From: Bacteroidales bacterium
GTDB lineage: Bacteria > Bacteroidota > Bacteroidia > Bacteroidales > Bacteroidaceae
Direction of reading: 5' to 3'
Assembly (NCBI GenBank): GCA_012729225.1
Contig: JAAYDO010000049.1
Location: 1 to 37,113 of the forward strand
DNA: 37,113 nt
This document shows positions 26,117 through 34,132 of the stretch, one piece after another. Position 1 is the first letter of the stretch. Every line of letters starts with the position of its first letter. A model generated the notes under the pieces. It did not search any database and was not told where the DNA came from. It saw only the letters and a program-made list of their open reading frames with translations. Position numbers and translations under genes: made by a program.

Positions 26117-26156
26117 GAGGCGAGAGTGAATGCTACATGTCATTCGCCCTCGCCTC
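26117..26156. terminator. Strong hairpin after ruvA
   Basis: GAGGCGAG at 26117-26124 pairs with CTCGCCTC at 26149-26156; after one mismatch (125 with 148) the stem continues inward for seven more pairs, one of them a G-T wobble, closing an 8-base loop at 26133-26140. It lies about 40 bases after the ruvA stop. No T run follows, so it is a probable rather than certain terminator. Confidence 0.55.
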
Positions 26157-26194
26157 GTGTTGTTGATCGGAAGAAAGATTCAGTGCCTTTGTGC

Positions 26195-26800
26195 TTAAAG
26201 CATCTTGAGTGCCAATTTGATGACGTTCTCCACGGGTGTGGAAGGCTCTTCCTTGAGGATTGCTTTGACGGCTTTTGCAACTGGGGCAGGTGAGAAACCC
26301 AACATCTTGAGTGCCTCAACCGCTTCGTTGTAGATTTCGCTGTTGATGGCTGTTGTGGCTTTCCCGCTTTCGTTGGAAGAGGAAGAGGATTCCACTCCGA
26401 GCGACATCACCTTGTCTCTCAGTTCGACAATGATGCGTTGCGAAGTTTTTGCGCCCAAGCCCTTCACCGTCTTGAGCATGCCCTCATTGCCATCCATGAT
26501 GAGTGTGGCAAGTTCGGGCGTGGTGAAACTGCTCAACATGGTGCGGGCTATGTTTCCGCCCACTCCGCTCACACTGATGAGCAGGAGGAAGAGTTCGCGC
26601 TCCTGTTTTGTGGAGAAGCCGAAAAGTACCCATGCGTCTTCACGTATAGATTCATACACGTAGAGTTTTGCTTCATCCTTGCCCTGAAGAGCAGTGTAGG
26701 TGTTGAGACTGATATTGAGAAGATACCCCACGCCATTTGCATCAATAGTTGCTTGTGTAGGGGTTAATTCGTCTATTTTTCCTTTGATGTATTCAATCAT
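26195..26800 (-). CDS. ruvA: Holliday junction helicase subunit RuvA
   Basis: RuvA binds the four-way junction as a tetramer and loads RuvB for branch migration. The 201-residue length is normal. The N-terminal OB fold begins [28 protein letters not shown]. The two helix-hairpin-helix motifs are visible at [16 protein letters not shown] (about 77-92) and [16 protein letters not shown] (about 112-127). The C-terminal RuvB-contacting domain reads [25 protein letters not shown]. No standard promoter box was found upstream, so it may be read through from the aminopeptidase gene 156 bases away. Confidence 0.98.
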   Translation of the reverse strand: MIEYIKGKIDELTPTQATIDANGVGYLLNISLNTYTALQGKDEAKLYVYESIREDAWVLFGFSTKQERELFLLLISVSGVGGNIARTMLSSFTTPELATLIMDGNEGMLKTVKGLGAKTSQRIIVELRDKVMSLGVESSSSSNESGKATTAINSEIYNEAVEALKMLGFSPAPVAKAVKAILKEEPSTPVENVIKLALKML

Positions 26801-26956
26801 GTTTTTGTCAATAATTAGAAGATGATGGAATCTTTGTTCGATGTGTAAGAATATGTCTTTTAATGAAAAGGGTCAAGGTGCTTATCTTCTCTCTGGTTAT
26901 ACCGAACGGAGGGTTTCAATTTCTTGATGGGAGAGAAAACCGCCCTTTCTTATTTT

Positions 26957-28801
26957 TTAGATGGGTCTTGTCATTTCCTTGAGCCAAACTTGATGTTCAG
27001 TGTCAAGACGTGGGGACAAGCGTTCATACACGGTCTGCTGATAATTGTTGAACCACTGGCGTTCCTCGTCTGAAAGCATATCCACAATTATGGGTGAGGT
27101 GAGGATAGGGCAAAGGGTGAGGTGCTCGAAGGTGTAGTAAGGGCCAAAAGTGATGCCCTCTGCCTCTCCGCTCTCACAGGGTTGGGCTTCTTGCATCTTT
27201 GCTCTTCCCTTTTCGTCGGAGAAATCAGCATTGACCACAAGCATGGTGTTTTCATGTCGCACCCCATGACTTCCTTCTATGTAGATTCCAGGCTCGTCGG
27301 TGATGGTCATGCCAGGAAGCAATGGAGTGGGACGCCACTGCATGCGGAACTGATGGAGATCGATGGCTTCATGAACAGACATGAATTGACCCACCCCATG
27401 ACCTGTGCCATGAAGGTAGTTGATGCCATATTTCCACATAGCCTCACGGGCAAGTGCGTCAAGCTGAGTGCCATTAGTTCCTTTCGGGAAAACGGCAGAC
27501 CCCAGTTTGATCCAGCCACGAAGCACGAGTGTGTAGTCTCTTCTCATCTCCCAAGTGAGTGGTCCAAGTGGCAGAGTGCGGGTGATGTCGGTTGTCCCAT
27601 CAAGGTATTGCCCTCCTGAATCAATGAGAAGGAGTCCTTCAGGTTTCACTGGGATGTCTGTCTCTGGAGTTGGGTCGTAGTGCACAATGGCGCCATGAGG
27701 GCCATATCCCATGATGCTCTCGAAACTGATGCCCTTGAAAAGGGGTTGCTCTGCACGGAATTGATATAGTTTCTCTGCCAGAGACAATTCGGTCTGACCG
27801 CCCTTAGGCACATTTTCCAATGTCCACTTCATCCATTTGACCATTGCTACACCGTCCTTTTCCATGGCATTGCGATACCCCTTGACTTCTGTCTCGTTTT
27901 TGAAACTGAGCATGCGAGTGACAGGGCTGGTCTTGCGAATGGTTTGCTGGATGGCAGAAAAAACAGCGTGGTTGGTCTTGTCGGGTTGCACGAGGATGGG
28001 GCTTCTGATGGCTTGGAGGTCAGGGATGATTTCATCATATTCTCGAATGCTGACACCTTCTCCTCTTAGATATTTTTCCACCTCGGGCGTAACCTTCTCC
28101 TTACATATATATAAATATGTGTCGGTTGGGGTGATAACTGCATAACTGAGTACAAAGGGGGTGTATGCCACATCGTCACCTCTCAGGTTGAGTGTCCATG
28201 CCACCTCTTCCAGCGAAGAGAGCACGATGGCTTTTCCAAAGGAATATTTAGAGCCAAACACGGCTTGTCGTATGCGCTCAATCTTGGACTTTGCTCTTTC
28301 GCCAGCATACTCCAGCCCTTGGATGAAAGCCTTTCCTTTAGGTACGGATGGGCGGTCTTCCCATATTTCTGCAAAAGGGTCAAGGTCTGTGCGCAACTGT
28401 AGGTTGTGGCTTTTCAAACTTATTTCCATGCTCTCCACCTCTGAGGCTGTGTTCACCCATCCATCTATCGCCACAACGCTTTCCTGCGGAAGAACGCTAC
28501 CCAGCCATTCTGCAATGGTAGGCGTACCTTCCACCTTTTCCTTCATCAACACAAACTCCGTTCCTTCCAGTTGTTTGGCGGCCTGGATGAAATAGCGAGA
28601 GTCAGTCCAGAGGGCAGCTTCCTTGAGTGTCACCACGGCAGTGCCTGCCGAACCTGTGAAGCCACTGATCCAACGACGTGCTTTCCATCTTTCTGGTATA
28701 TACTCGCCAGCATGAGGGTCGGTGCTTGGAACGATAAAGGCGCTAACACCTTCCCTCTTCATGAGATGTCTAAGAACTTCAATCCTGTCTTTTGTTTCCA
28801 A
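26957..28801 (-). CDS. M24-family Xaa-Pro aminopeptidase (long form)
   Basis: The enzyme removes N-terminal residues before proline using two metal ions. At 614 residues it is the long, eukaryote-like aminopeptidase P form: two creatinase-like N-terminal domains, the C-terminal pita-bread domain, and a C-terminal extension. All five metal ligands can be placed: D394 and D405 in IDSGGQYLDGTTDITRT, H468 in HGTGHGVG, E503 in DEPGIYIEGSHG and E517 in RHEN. There is no signal peptide, so it is cytoplasmic. It has its own -7 box and faces away from gdhA. Confidence 0.96.
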   Translation of the reverse strand: METKDRIEVLRHLMKREGVSAFIVPSTDPHAGEYIPERWKARRWISGFTGSAGTAVVTLKEAALWTDSRYFIQAAKQLEGTEFVLMKEKVEGTPTIAEWLGSVLPQESVVAIDGWVNTASEVESMEISLKSHNLQLRTDLDPFAEIWEDRPSVPKGKAFIQGLEYAGERAKSKIERIRQAVFGSKYSFGKAIVLSSLEEVAWTLNLRGDDVAYTPFVLSYAVITPTDTYLYICKEKVTPEVEKYLRGEGVSIREYDEIIPDLQAIRSPILVQPDKTNHAVFSAIQQTIRKTSPVTRMLSFKNETEVKGYRNAMEKDGVAMVKWMKWTLENVPKGGQTELSLAEKLYQFRAEQPLFKGISFESIMGYGPHGAIVHYDPTPETDIPVKPEGLLLIDSGGQYLDGTTDITRTLPLGPLTWEMRRDYTLVLRGWIKLGSAVFPKGTNGTQLDALAREAMWKYGINYLHGTGHGVGQFMSVHEAIDLHQFRMQWRPTPLLPGMTITDEPGIYIEGSHGVRHENTMLVVNADFSDEKGRAKMQEAQPCESGEAEGITFGPYYTFEHLTLCPILTSPIIVDMLSDEERQWFNNYQQTVYERLSPRLDTEHQVWLKEMTRPI

Positions 28802-28858
28802 TGTCTGTCTTTCTTTTAGTGAATGATAGAATAAAGTCTTTGTTTTGTGTTTTTTCTA

Positions 28859-28866
28859 CAAAGTTA
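28859..28866 (-). promoter_or_regulatory. -7 box of the Xaa-Pro aminopeptidase gene
   Basis: The minus strand reads TAACTTTG. TTTG lies at 28893-28890 on that strand, 23 bases away, slightly more than usual. The intervening sequence to the divergent gdhA promoter is very AT-rich. Confidence 0.6.
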
Positions 28867-28925
28867 CACGTTTTATTGTGATTTTGAAACAAATTATTAA
28901 AAAATCGTGTTTTTTTGTAACTTTT

Positions 28926-28957
28926 TTTGGATGTTTGCTATATTTTTTCTAACTTTG
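28926..28957 (+). promoter_or_regulatory. Promoter of gdhA
   Basis: TTTG at 28926-28929, 20 bases, then TAACTTTG at 28950-28957: a full Bacteroidetes promoter. Transcription would begin near 28964, leaving a leader of about 127 bases before the gdhA start. Confidence 0.8.
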
Positions 28958-28983
28958 CACTCGAAAACATGAAACGAAGACAT

Positions 28984-29040
28984 CTGACGCTTCACTCACA
29001 CTCGTTTTTAGGGTTTATGAAAAGGCGTCAGTGAACGAGT
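28984..29040 (+). ncRNA. Structured gdhA leader, possible H-type pseudoknot
   Basis: Two perfect 7-bp pairings interleave: CTGACGC at 28984-28990 with GCGTCAG at 29025-29031, and ACTCGTT at 29000-29006 with AACGAGT at 29034-29040. The order (first strand 1, first strand 2, second strand 1, second strand 2) is that of an H-type pseudoknot. It lies wholly within the predicted leader, about 50 bases before the gdhA start. No riboswitch class is recognised. Confidence 0.5.
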
Positions 29041-29090
29041 TAAGGCAAAAGATAAATCACAATAACTACAATTTTTAAACAAACGTTACG

Positions 29091-30428
29091 ATGGACGCAA
29101 AAAAAGTATTGGAAGACCTCAAGCGTCGATTTCCAAATGAACCTGAGTACATTCAGGCAGTTTCAGTAGTTCTCGGTACAATCGAGGAAGAGTACAACAA
29201 GCACCCAGAGTTTGACAAGGCAAACCTTGTTGAGCGTCTCTGCATCCCAGATCGTATATTCCAGTTCCGTGTTACTTGGATGGATGATAAGGGACAGATT
29301 CAGACAAATATGGGATACCGCGTCCAGCACAACAACGCCATTGGCCCATACAAGGGCGGTCTCCGTTTCCACAAGTCTGTGAACCTCTCAATCCTCAAGT
29401 TCCTTGCTTTCGAGCAGACTTTCAAGAACTCTCTCACAACTCTCCCAATGGGTGGTGGCAAGGGTGGTTCTGACTTCTCTCCACGTGGTAAGAGCGAGGC
29501 TGAGGTGATGCGTTTCTGCCAGGCTTTCATGCTTGAGCTCACTCGTCACATTGGTCCAGATGTGGACGTGCCTGCAGGTGATATTGGTGTAGGTGGTCGT
29601 GAAGTCGCTTACATGTTCGGTATGTATAAGAAGCTCACTCACGAGTACTCTGGTGTCCTCACTGGTAAGGGACTCGAATTTGGTGGCTCACTCATCCGTC
29701 CTGAGGCTACAGGCTACGGTACTGTGTACTTCCTCCGTGCTATGCTCAAGACTTGTGGTAAGTCTATTGAAGGCAAGAAGGTTCTTATCTCTGGTGCTGG
29801 CAACGTTGCTCAGTATGCAGCAGAGAAGATTCTTGAGCTTGGCGGTACTCCAATGACATTGTCTGATTCTAACGGTTATATCTACGATCCAGATGGCATC
29901 ACTCGTGAGAAGCTTGACTTCGTTATGGAACTCAAGAATGTTTATCGTGGTCGTATCAAGGAATATGTGGATAAGTATCCTACAGCTAAGTATGTGGCAG
30001 ATGCAAGACCTTGGAATGAGAAGGCAGACATTGCTCTTCCATGCGCAACTCAGAACGAACTCAACGAGGAAGAGGCAAAGGCTCTTGTTGCTAATGGCGT
30101 TATCGCTGTAGCAGAGGGTGCTAACATGCCAACAACTCCTGGTGCTCAGAAGGTGTTCCAGGATGCTAAGATCCTCTATGCTCCAGGTAAGGCTTCTAAC
30201 GCAGGTGGTGTTTCTGTGTCAGGTCTTGAGATGTCTCAGAACTCTGGTCGCCTCTCTTGGGCTGCTGAAGAGGTTGATGCTAAACTCCTCTGGATTATGG
30301 AGAACATCCACGAGAACTGTGTGAAGTACGGTACTCAGTCTGATGGCTACATCGACTATGTGAAGGGTGCTAACGTTGCAGGCTTCATGAAGGTTGCTAA
30401 GGCTATGATGGCTCAGGGCATCGTCTAA
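29091..30428 (+). CDS. gdhA: Glutamate dehydrogenase (NADP-type, 445 residues)
   Basis: GdhA interconverts 2-oxoglutarate plus ammonia and glutamate, the main ammonia-assimilation route in many Bacteroidales. The length fits the hexameric class of about 445-450 residues, usually NADP-specific. Visible residues: K88 in GPYKGGLRFH, the catalytic K124 in PMGGGKGGSDF, D164 in PAGDIGVGGRE, and the dinucleotide-binding GAGNVA at 235-240. Cofactor specificity is inferred from the class. Codon use is strongly biased (many GGT, GCT, AAG and CTC codons), as expected for a highly expressed gene. A complete promoter, a structured leader and a strong terminator mark it as a single-gene unit. Confidence 0.97.
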   Translation: MDAKKVLEDLKRRFPNEPEYIQAVSVVLGTIEEEYNKHPEFDKANLVERLCIPDRIFQFRVTWMDDKGQIQTNMGYRVQHNNAIGPYKGGLRFHKSVNLSILKFLAFEQTFKNSLTTLPMGGGKGGSDFSPRGKSEAEVMRFCQAFMLELTRHIGPDVDVPAGDIGVGGREVAYMFGMYKKLTHEYSGVLTGKGLEFGGSLIRPEATGYGTVYFLRAMLKTCGKSIEGKKVLISGAGNVAQYAAEKILELGGTPMTLSDSNGYIYDPDGITREKLDFVMELKNVYRGRIKEYVDKYPTAKYVADARPWNEKADIALPCATQNELNEEEAKALVANGVIAVAEGANMPTTPGAQKVFQDAKILYAPGKASNAGGVSVSGLEMSQNSGRLSWAAEEVDAKLLWIMENIHENCVKYGTQSDGYIDYVKGANVAGFMKVAKAMMAQGIV

Positions 30429-30471
30429 TAGACTGAATAATAATTGTAAATATTTTTCTCGAAATAGCAAG

Positions 30472-30503
30472 AGTGCATCGGATACTTTTCGGTGCACTTT
30501 TTT
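30472..30503 (+). terminator. Rho-independent terminator of gdhA
   Basis: AGTGCATCG at 30472-30480 pairs with CGGTGCACT at 30490-30498 (9 pairs, one G-T), followed by six T residues. It lies 43 bases after the gdhA stop. Confidence 0.92.
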
Positions 30504-30513
30504 CTTGTCCTCT

Positions 30514-30545
30514 TTTGGTTGTTCAAGAAAAACAATGTACCTTTG
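30514..30545 (+). promoter_or_regulatory. Promoter of metY
   Basis: TTTG at 30514-30517, 20 bases, then TACCTTTG at 30538-30545: a full Bacteroidetes promoter. The leader is only about 23 bases, leaving no room for a riboswitch. Confidence 0.82.
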
Positions 30546-30574
30546 CACATTGAAATCATTCTAATCAAAATTAT

Positions 30575-31852
30575 ATGAAAAAGAATATTGAAACCATCTG
30601 CGTTCATGGTGGATGGAAACCTACAAAGGGTGAGCCCCAACAGCTTCCCATCTATCAGAGCACTACCTTTAAGTATGAAAACAGCGAGCAGATGGCTCGT
30701 CTTTTTGATTTGAAGGATTCGGGCTATTTCTACACCCGTCTGGCTAACCCTACCAACGATATGGTAGCTAAGAAGATTGCTGCTCTTGAAGGTGGTGTGG
30801 CAGCTGTGCTCACATCAAGTGGGCAGGCAGCCAACTTTTATGCCATATTCAACATCTGTGAGTCTGGCGACCACTTTATCACAAGCAACACTATTTATGG
30901 AGGAACCTTCAATCTCTTTGGAGTGACCATGAAGAAGTTGGGTATTGAATGTACTTTCATTGACCCTGAATGGGATGATGAACGGATAGAGAAAGAGTTC
31001 CGTCCCAACACCAAGTGCTTCTTTGGAGAGACCATCAGCAATCCTGGTGGTAATGTGTTTGATATAGAGCGTTTTGCCAAGATGGCTCACAAGCATGGCG
31101 TGCCTCTCATTGTTGATAATACGTTTGCTACCCCTGTCAATTGTCGTCCTTTCGAGTGGGGTTGTGATATAATTACTCATTCTACCACTAAGTATATGGA
31201 TGGTCATGCCACTCAGGTGGGTGGTTGTGTGGTGGATAGCGGTAACTTTGATTGGACTGCTCACGCAGAAAAGTTCCCTGGTTTGACTTCTCCGGATGAA
31301 AGTTATCATGGACTGACTTACACCAAGGCTTTTGGCAAGATGGCTTATAGCACCAAACTCATTAGCCAGCTCATGCGTGACCTTGGTTCTATCCCTGCTC
31401 CTCAAAACTCATTCCTTCTCAACTTGGGTCTTGAGACCCTTCACCTCCGCATGCGCCAGCATTGTGACAATGCACAGAAAGTTGCTGAGTGGTTGGAGAA
31501 TAATCCAAAGGTGGCTTGGGTTAATTACTGCGGTCTGCCATCCAACAAATATCATGCGCTTGCTCAGAAATATTTACCCAATGGCTCTTGTGGTGTGATT
31601 GCTTTTGGCTTGAAAGGTAGTCGTGAAGAGGCAATCAAGTTTATGGACAATCTTGACTTTATCTCTATCGTGACCCATGTGGCTGATGCTCGCACTTGTG
31701 TGCTCCACCCTGCGAGTCACACGCATCGTCAGCTCACAGACGAACAATTGCGTGAGGCAGGTGTTGCTCCAGATCTCGTGCGTCTTTCTGTAGGTATAGA
31801 GAATGCAGGCGACATCATTGCCGATCTCGAACAGGCGATGGCTAAGATGTAA
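30575..31852 (+). CDS. metY: O-acetylhomoserine sulfhydrylase (MetY)
   Basis: A PLP enzyme of the Cys/Met metabolism family that joins sulfide to O-acetylhomoserine to give homocysteine for methionine synthesis. The 425-residue length and the N-terminal segment ETICVHGGW favour MetY over the shorter (about 380-400) MetB/MetC lyases. The PLP lysine is K206 in HSTTKYMDGHA; D181 in LIVDNTFATP contacts the ring; YTRLANPTND is the family's phosphate and substrate loop. The C-terminal RLSVGIENAGDIIADLEQA is typical. Some close relatives use cysteine-forming or gamma-lyase chemistry, which sequence alone cannot exclude. Confidence 0.93.
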   Translation: MKKNIETICVHGGWKPTKGEPQQLPIYQSTTFKYENSEQMARLFDLKDSGYFYTRLANPTNDMVAKKIAALEGGVAAVLTSSGQAANFYAIFNICESGDHFITSNTIYGGTFNLFGVTMKKLGIECTFIDPEWDDERIEKEFRPNTKCFFGETISNPGGNVFDIERFAKMAHKHGVPLIVDNTFATPVNCRPFEWGCDIITHSTTKYMDGHATQVGGCVVDSGNFDWTAHAEKFPGLTSPDESYHGLTYTKAFGKMAYSTKLISQLMRDLGSIPAPQNSFLLNLGLETLHLRMRQHCDNAQKVAEWLENNPKVAWVNYCGLPSNKYHALAQKYLPNGSCGVIAFGLKGSREEAIKFMDNLDFISIVTHVADARTCVLHPASHTHRQLTDEQLREAGVAPDLVRLSVGIENAGDIIADLEQAMAKM

Positions 31853-31954
31853 TCGTTGATTACGCCAGTTCGGGATAAGTTCTCTTCTGAAAAATCATCC
31901 TGAACAGGTGTGCCTGTTGTGTTCATAACGAATCCTTACTCCATAAGCGCATCG

Positions 31955-32044
31955 TTTTTTTCTCAGACCATATGGTTCGTGAGAAAAAACCATATAGTTA
32001 CTGCTCTTCTACCATACGGTTGCCGATCACGGAATATACCTGTT
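31955..32044 (-). repeat. Family B intergenic array, locus 2 (22-bp phased)
   Basis: On the plus strand ACCATAT starts at 31967, 31989 and 32011 (the last as ACCATAC), each 22 bp apart. The reverse complement aligns with locus 1 at 801-932, including the identical 20-base flank at 32025-32044, but with fewer units, as if two were lost or gained. It lies between the convergent ends of metY and the TrpB2 gene. Confidence 0.9.
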
Positions 32045-32063
32045 TTGCAGAAGTATCAATATG

Positions 32064-32100
32064 ATGAGGGCTCTACCACTTCTTGTAGTAGAGCCCTCAT
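32064..32100. terminator. Strong hairpin between convergent metY and TrpB2 genes
   Basis: A perfect 13-bp stem (32064-32076 with 32088-32100, loop of 11) lies 22 bases after the TrpB2 stop. The T run is poor on both strands, but the placement between convergent genes suggests a shared transcription end. Confidence 0.65.
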
Positions 32101-32121
32101 TATGTATCAGTATTCCTGAAA

Positions 32122-33495
32122 TCAGATGATTTGTTCAAGTTCTGAAAGGTTCTTCGCTACATCCTCGTCCGTTACCTCAAAGTCCTGAAGTGAACCTGAG
32201 AGGAACTGGTCATAAGCCGCCATGTCAATGAGACCATGACCTGATAGGTTGAAGAGGATTACCTTCTCTTCGCCTGTCTCCTTGCACTTCAGTGCCTCAC
32301 GGATGGTTGCTGCGATAGCGTGACTGCTCTCTGGCGCGGGGATGATACCTTCTGCTTGAGCGAAGAGCATGCCTGCCTTGAAAGATTCCGACTGCTTAAT
32401 ATCAACAGCCTCCATGAGTTTGTCCTTGAGGAGTTGGCTGACAATCACACCTGCACCGTGATAGCGCAAGCCACCTGCGTGGATGTTGGCTGGCATGAAG
32501 TTGTGACCGAGCGTGTACATAGGGAGGAGTGGGGTGTAACCTGCCACATCTCCAAAGTCATATTGGAACACACCGCGAGTCAGTTTTGGACAGCTCGCAG
32601 GTTCAGCAGCAATGAAACGAGTCTTTTTGCCCTCTAAAATGTTGTGACGCATGAAAGGGAAAGAGATGCCACCGAAGTTACTGCCACCACCAAAGCAACC
32701 AATCACTACATCTGGATATTCACCAGCCTTTTCCATCTGCTTCTCTGCCTCAAGGCCGATGATAGACTGGTGGAGAGTCACGTGGCTCAACACGCTACCG
32801 AGTGTGTACTTGCAATTGGGAGTGCTCACAGCCAACTCAATCGCTTCACTGATGGCTGTGCCGAGAGACCCTTGGTTGTTAGGATCTTTGGTCAGAATGT
32901 CCTTGCCCGCACGAGTGGACATAGAGGGCGAAGGAGTGACCTGCGCACCATAAGTCTGCATGATGCTGCGGCGGTAAGGCTTTTGGTTATAAGAGATTTT
33001 CACCTGATATACAGCAGCGTCTAAGCCAAAAACCTTTGCCGCATAGCTCAAGGCTGCTCCCCACTGACCAGCACCAGTCTCTGTGGTTATGTTGGTCACG
33101 CCCTGCTTCTTGCAGTAGTATGCTTGTGCGAGGGCTGAGTTCAGTTTGTGGCTACCTACAGGTGACACACTTTCATTCTTGAAATAGATATGAGCAGGAG
33201 TATCAAGTGCCTCCTCCAGTCCGTAGGCTCTCACGAGTGGGGTAGAACGGTAGTATTTATACATGTCGCGCACCTCTTCTGGGATGTCAATCCAAGCATG
33301 CTCCTGATCCAGTTCTTGACGGCTCAATTCTTCAGCAAAGATAGGGAAGAGATCCTCAGGCTTGAGGGGCTCTTTGGTTTTGGGATTAATAGGAGGCAAT
33401 GGCTTGTTTACCATGTCAGCCTGAATATTGTACCACTGTGTGGGTATTTCCTCCTCGGTGAGGAAGAAGCGTTTTTGTTTTGTACTCATTGGCAT
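32122..33495 (-). CDS. TrpB2-type tryptophan synthase beta (PLP enzyme)
   Basis: A 457-residue fold-type II PLP enzyme of the TrpB-like class (TIGR01415, often called TrpB2), longer than the 390-400 residues of the TrpB that pairs with TrpA. The PLP lysine is K117 in SPVGSHKLNSALAQ; TETGAGQWGAAL at 138-149 and CFGGGSNFGGISFPF further on hold the cofactor phosphate loops. The class makes tryptophan from indole and serine without needing TrpA, and is often a salvage enzyme; no trp genes are nearby. Two start codons are possible (33495 or two codons later at 33489). Confidence 0.93.
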   Translation of the reverse strand: MPMSTKQKRFFLTEEEIPTQWYNIQADMVNKPLPPINPKTKEPLKPEDLFPIFAEELSRQELDQEHAWIDIPEEVRDMYKYYRSTPLVRAYGLEEALDTPAHIYFKNESVSPVGSHKLNSALAQAYYCKKQGVTNITTETGAGQWGAALSYAAKVFGLDAAVYQVKISYNQKPYRRSIMQTYGAQVTPSPSMSTRAGKDILTKDPNNQGSLGTAISEAIELAVSTPNCKYTLGSVLSHVTLHQSIIGLEAEKQMEKAGEYPDVVIGCFGGGSNFGGISFPFMRHNILEGKKTRFIAAEPASCPKLTRGVFQYDFGDVAGYTPLLPMYTLGHNFMPANIHAGGLRYHGAGVIVSQLLKDKLMEAVDIKQSESFKAGMLFAQAEGIIPAPESSHAIAATIREALKCKETGEEKVILFNLSGHGLIDMAAYDQFLSGSLQDFEVTDEDVAKNLSELEQII

Positions 33496-33533
33496 ATTTT
33501 GGTTTTAGTTGTTATTTGTTTTCATTTGTCCCA

Positions 33534-33564
33534 CAAAGGTACAATAAAGAGAGAAAAAATCAAA
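33534..33564 (-). promoter_or_regulatory. Promoter of the TrpB2 gene
   Basis: On the minus strand TTTG at 33564-33561 is followed after 19 bases by TACCTTTG at 33541-33534, a full match to the Bacteroidetes promoter. The leader is about 30 bases with no attenuator-like hairpin. Confidence 0.82.
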
Positions 33565-33604
33565 GAAACGAGGGATGAAATATCTCTAAATGGCAAGAAA
33601 TCCG

Positions 33605-33612
33605 TACCTTTG
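33605..33612 (+). promoter_or_regulatory. -7 box of the DUF486 gene
   Basis: TACCTTTG matches TAnnTTTG and lies 20 bases before the chosen ATG at 33632, which helps decide the start. No TTTG -33 box is seen. Confidence 0.6.
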
Positions 33613-33631
33613 TCACCAAATTGTCAAAACG

Positions 33632-34000
33632 ATGAATGGACTTTATACGATCTTGCTGCTGATAGGCAGCAATGTGTTCATGACCCTCGCTTGGTATGGA
33701 CATCTCAAACTTCAGCAAATGAACATCTCCAACAGTTGGCCACTCTTTGCTGTGATAGCCTTCTCATGGGGCATTGCCTTCTTCGAGTATGTCCTTCAGG
33801 TGCCTGCCAACAAGGTTGGTTTTGTGGGCAATGGAGGCCCTTTCACCCTCATCCAACTCAAGGTGATTCAGGAAGTTCTCTCCCTCGCTGTCTTCACCGT
33901 CATTGCAGGCATGATGTTTCAGGGAGAGTCGCTCCACTGGAATCACCTTGCAGCCTTTCTATGCCTGGTGGCAGCGGTTTATTTTGTTTTTATGAAATGA
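33632..34000 (+). CDS. DUF486 / DMT-like small membrane protein
   Basis: A 122-residue protein with four hydrophobic segments: LYTILLLIGSNVFMTLAW near the start, WPLFAVIAFSWGIAFFEYVL, LIQLKVIQEVLSLAVFTVIA, and HLAAFLCLVAAVYFVFM at the end. The QVPANKVGF and QLKVIQEVLSL segments are typical of DUF486, a small family related to drug/metabolite transporters; the substrate is unknown. I chose the ATG at 33632 (MNGLYTILL) because it fits the family length and follows the -7 box; an upstream in-frame start at 33590 would precede the promoter box. Confidence 0.9.
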   Translation: MNGLYTILLLIGSNVFMTLAWYGHLKLQQMNISNSWPLFAVIAFSWGIAFFEYVLQVPANKVGFVGNGGPFTLIQLKVIQEVLSLAVFTVIAGMMFQGESLHWNHLAAFLCLVAAVYFVFMK

Positions 34001-34055
34001 TACATGTCAGCAAATATATGTAACATGTCATAAGTTCTTTGCAAAAAAAGAATGT

Positions 34056-34063
34056 TACCTTTG
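34056..34063 (+). promoter_or_regulatory. -7 box of the GH30 gene
   Basis: TACCTTTG matches TAnnTTTG; a TTTG at 34038-34041 is 14 bases upstream, closer than usual. The leader of about 60 bases holds CATTGG and CCAATG, which could form a 6-bp stem. Confidence 0.6.
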
Positions 34064-34132
34064 CCATTGGTTTCAGAGAAGACGAAGCCAATGACATTTT
34101 TTTATTATAACTAACCCAAAAACCGTATAGAA

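Noticed and set aside
25902-26129. 75-codon plus-strand frame between sprA and ruvA
   Set aside because: No promoter, no recognisable product, and part of it runs into the hairpin after ruvA.
32122-33495. Part of a trp biosynthetic operon
   Set aside because: The product is the longer TrpB2 class, stands alone with its own promoter, and no trpA, trpC, trpD or trpE is near.
33190-34023. 277-codon plus-strand frame overlapping the TrpB2 and DUF486 genes
   Set aside because: It lies antisense to TrpB2 and out of frame with DUF486, both of which are recognisable proteins.
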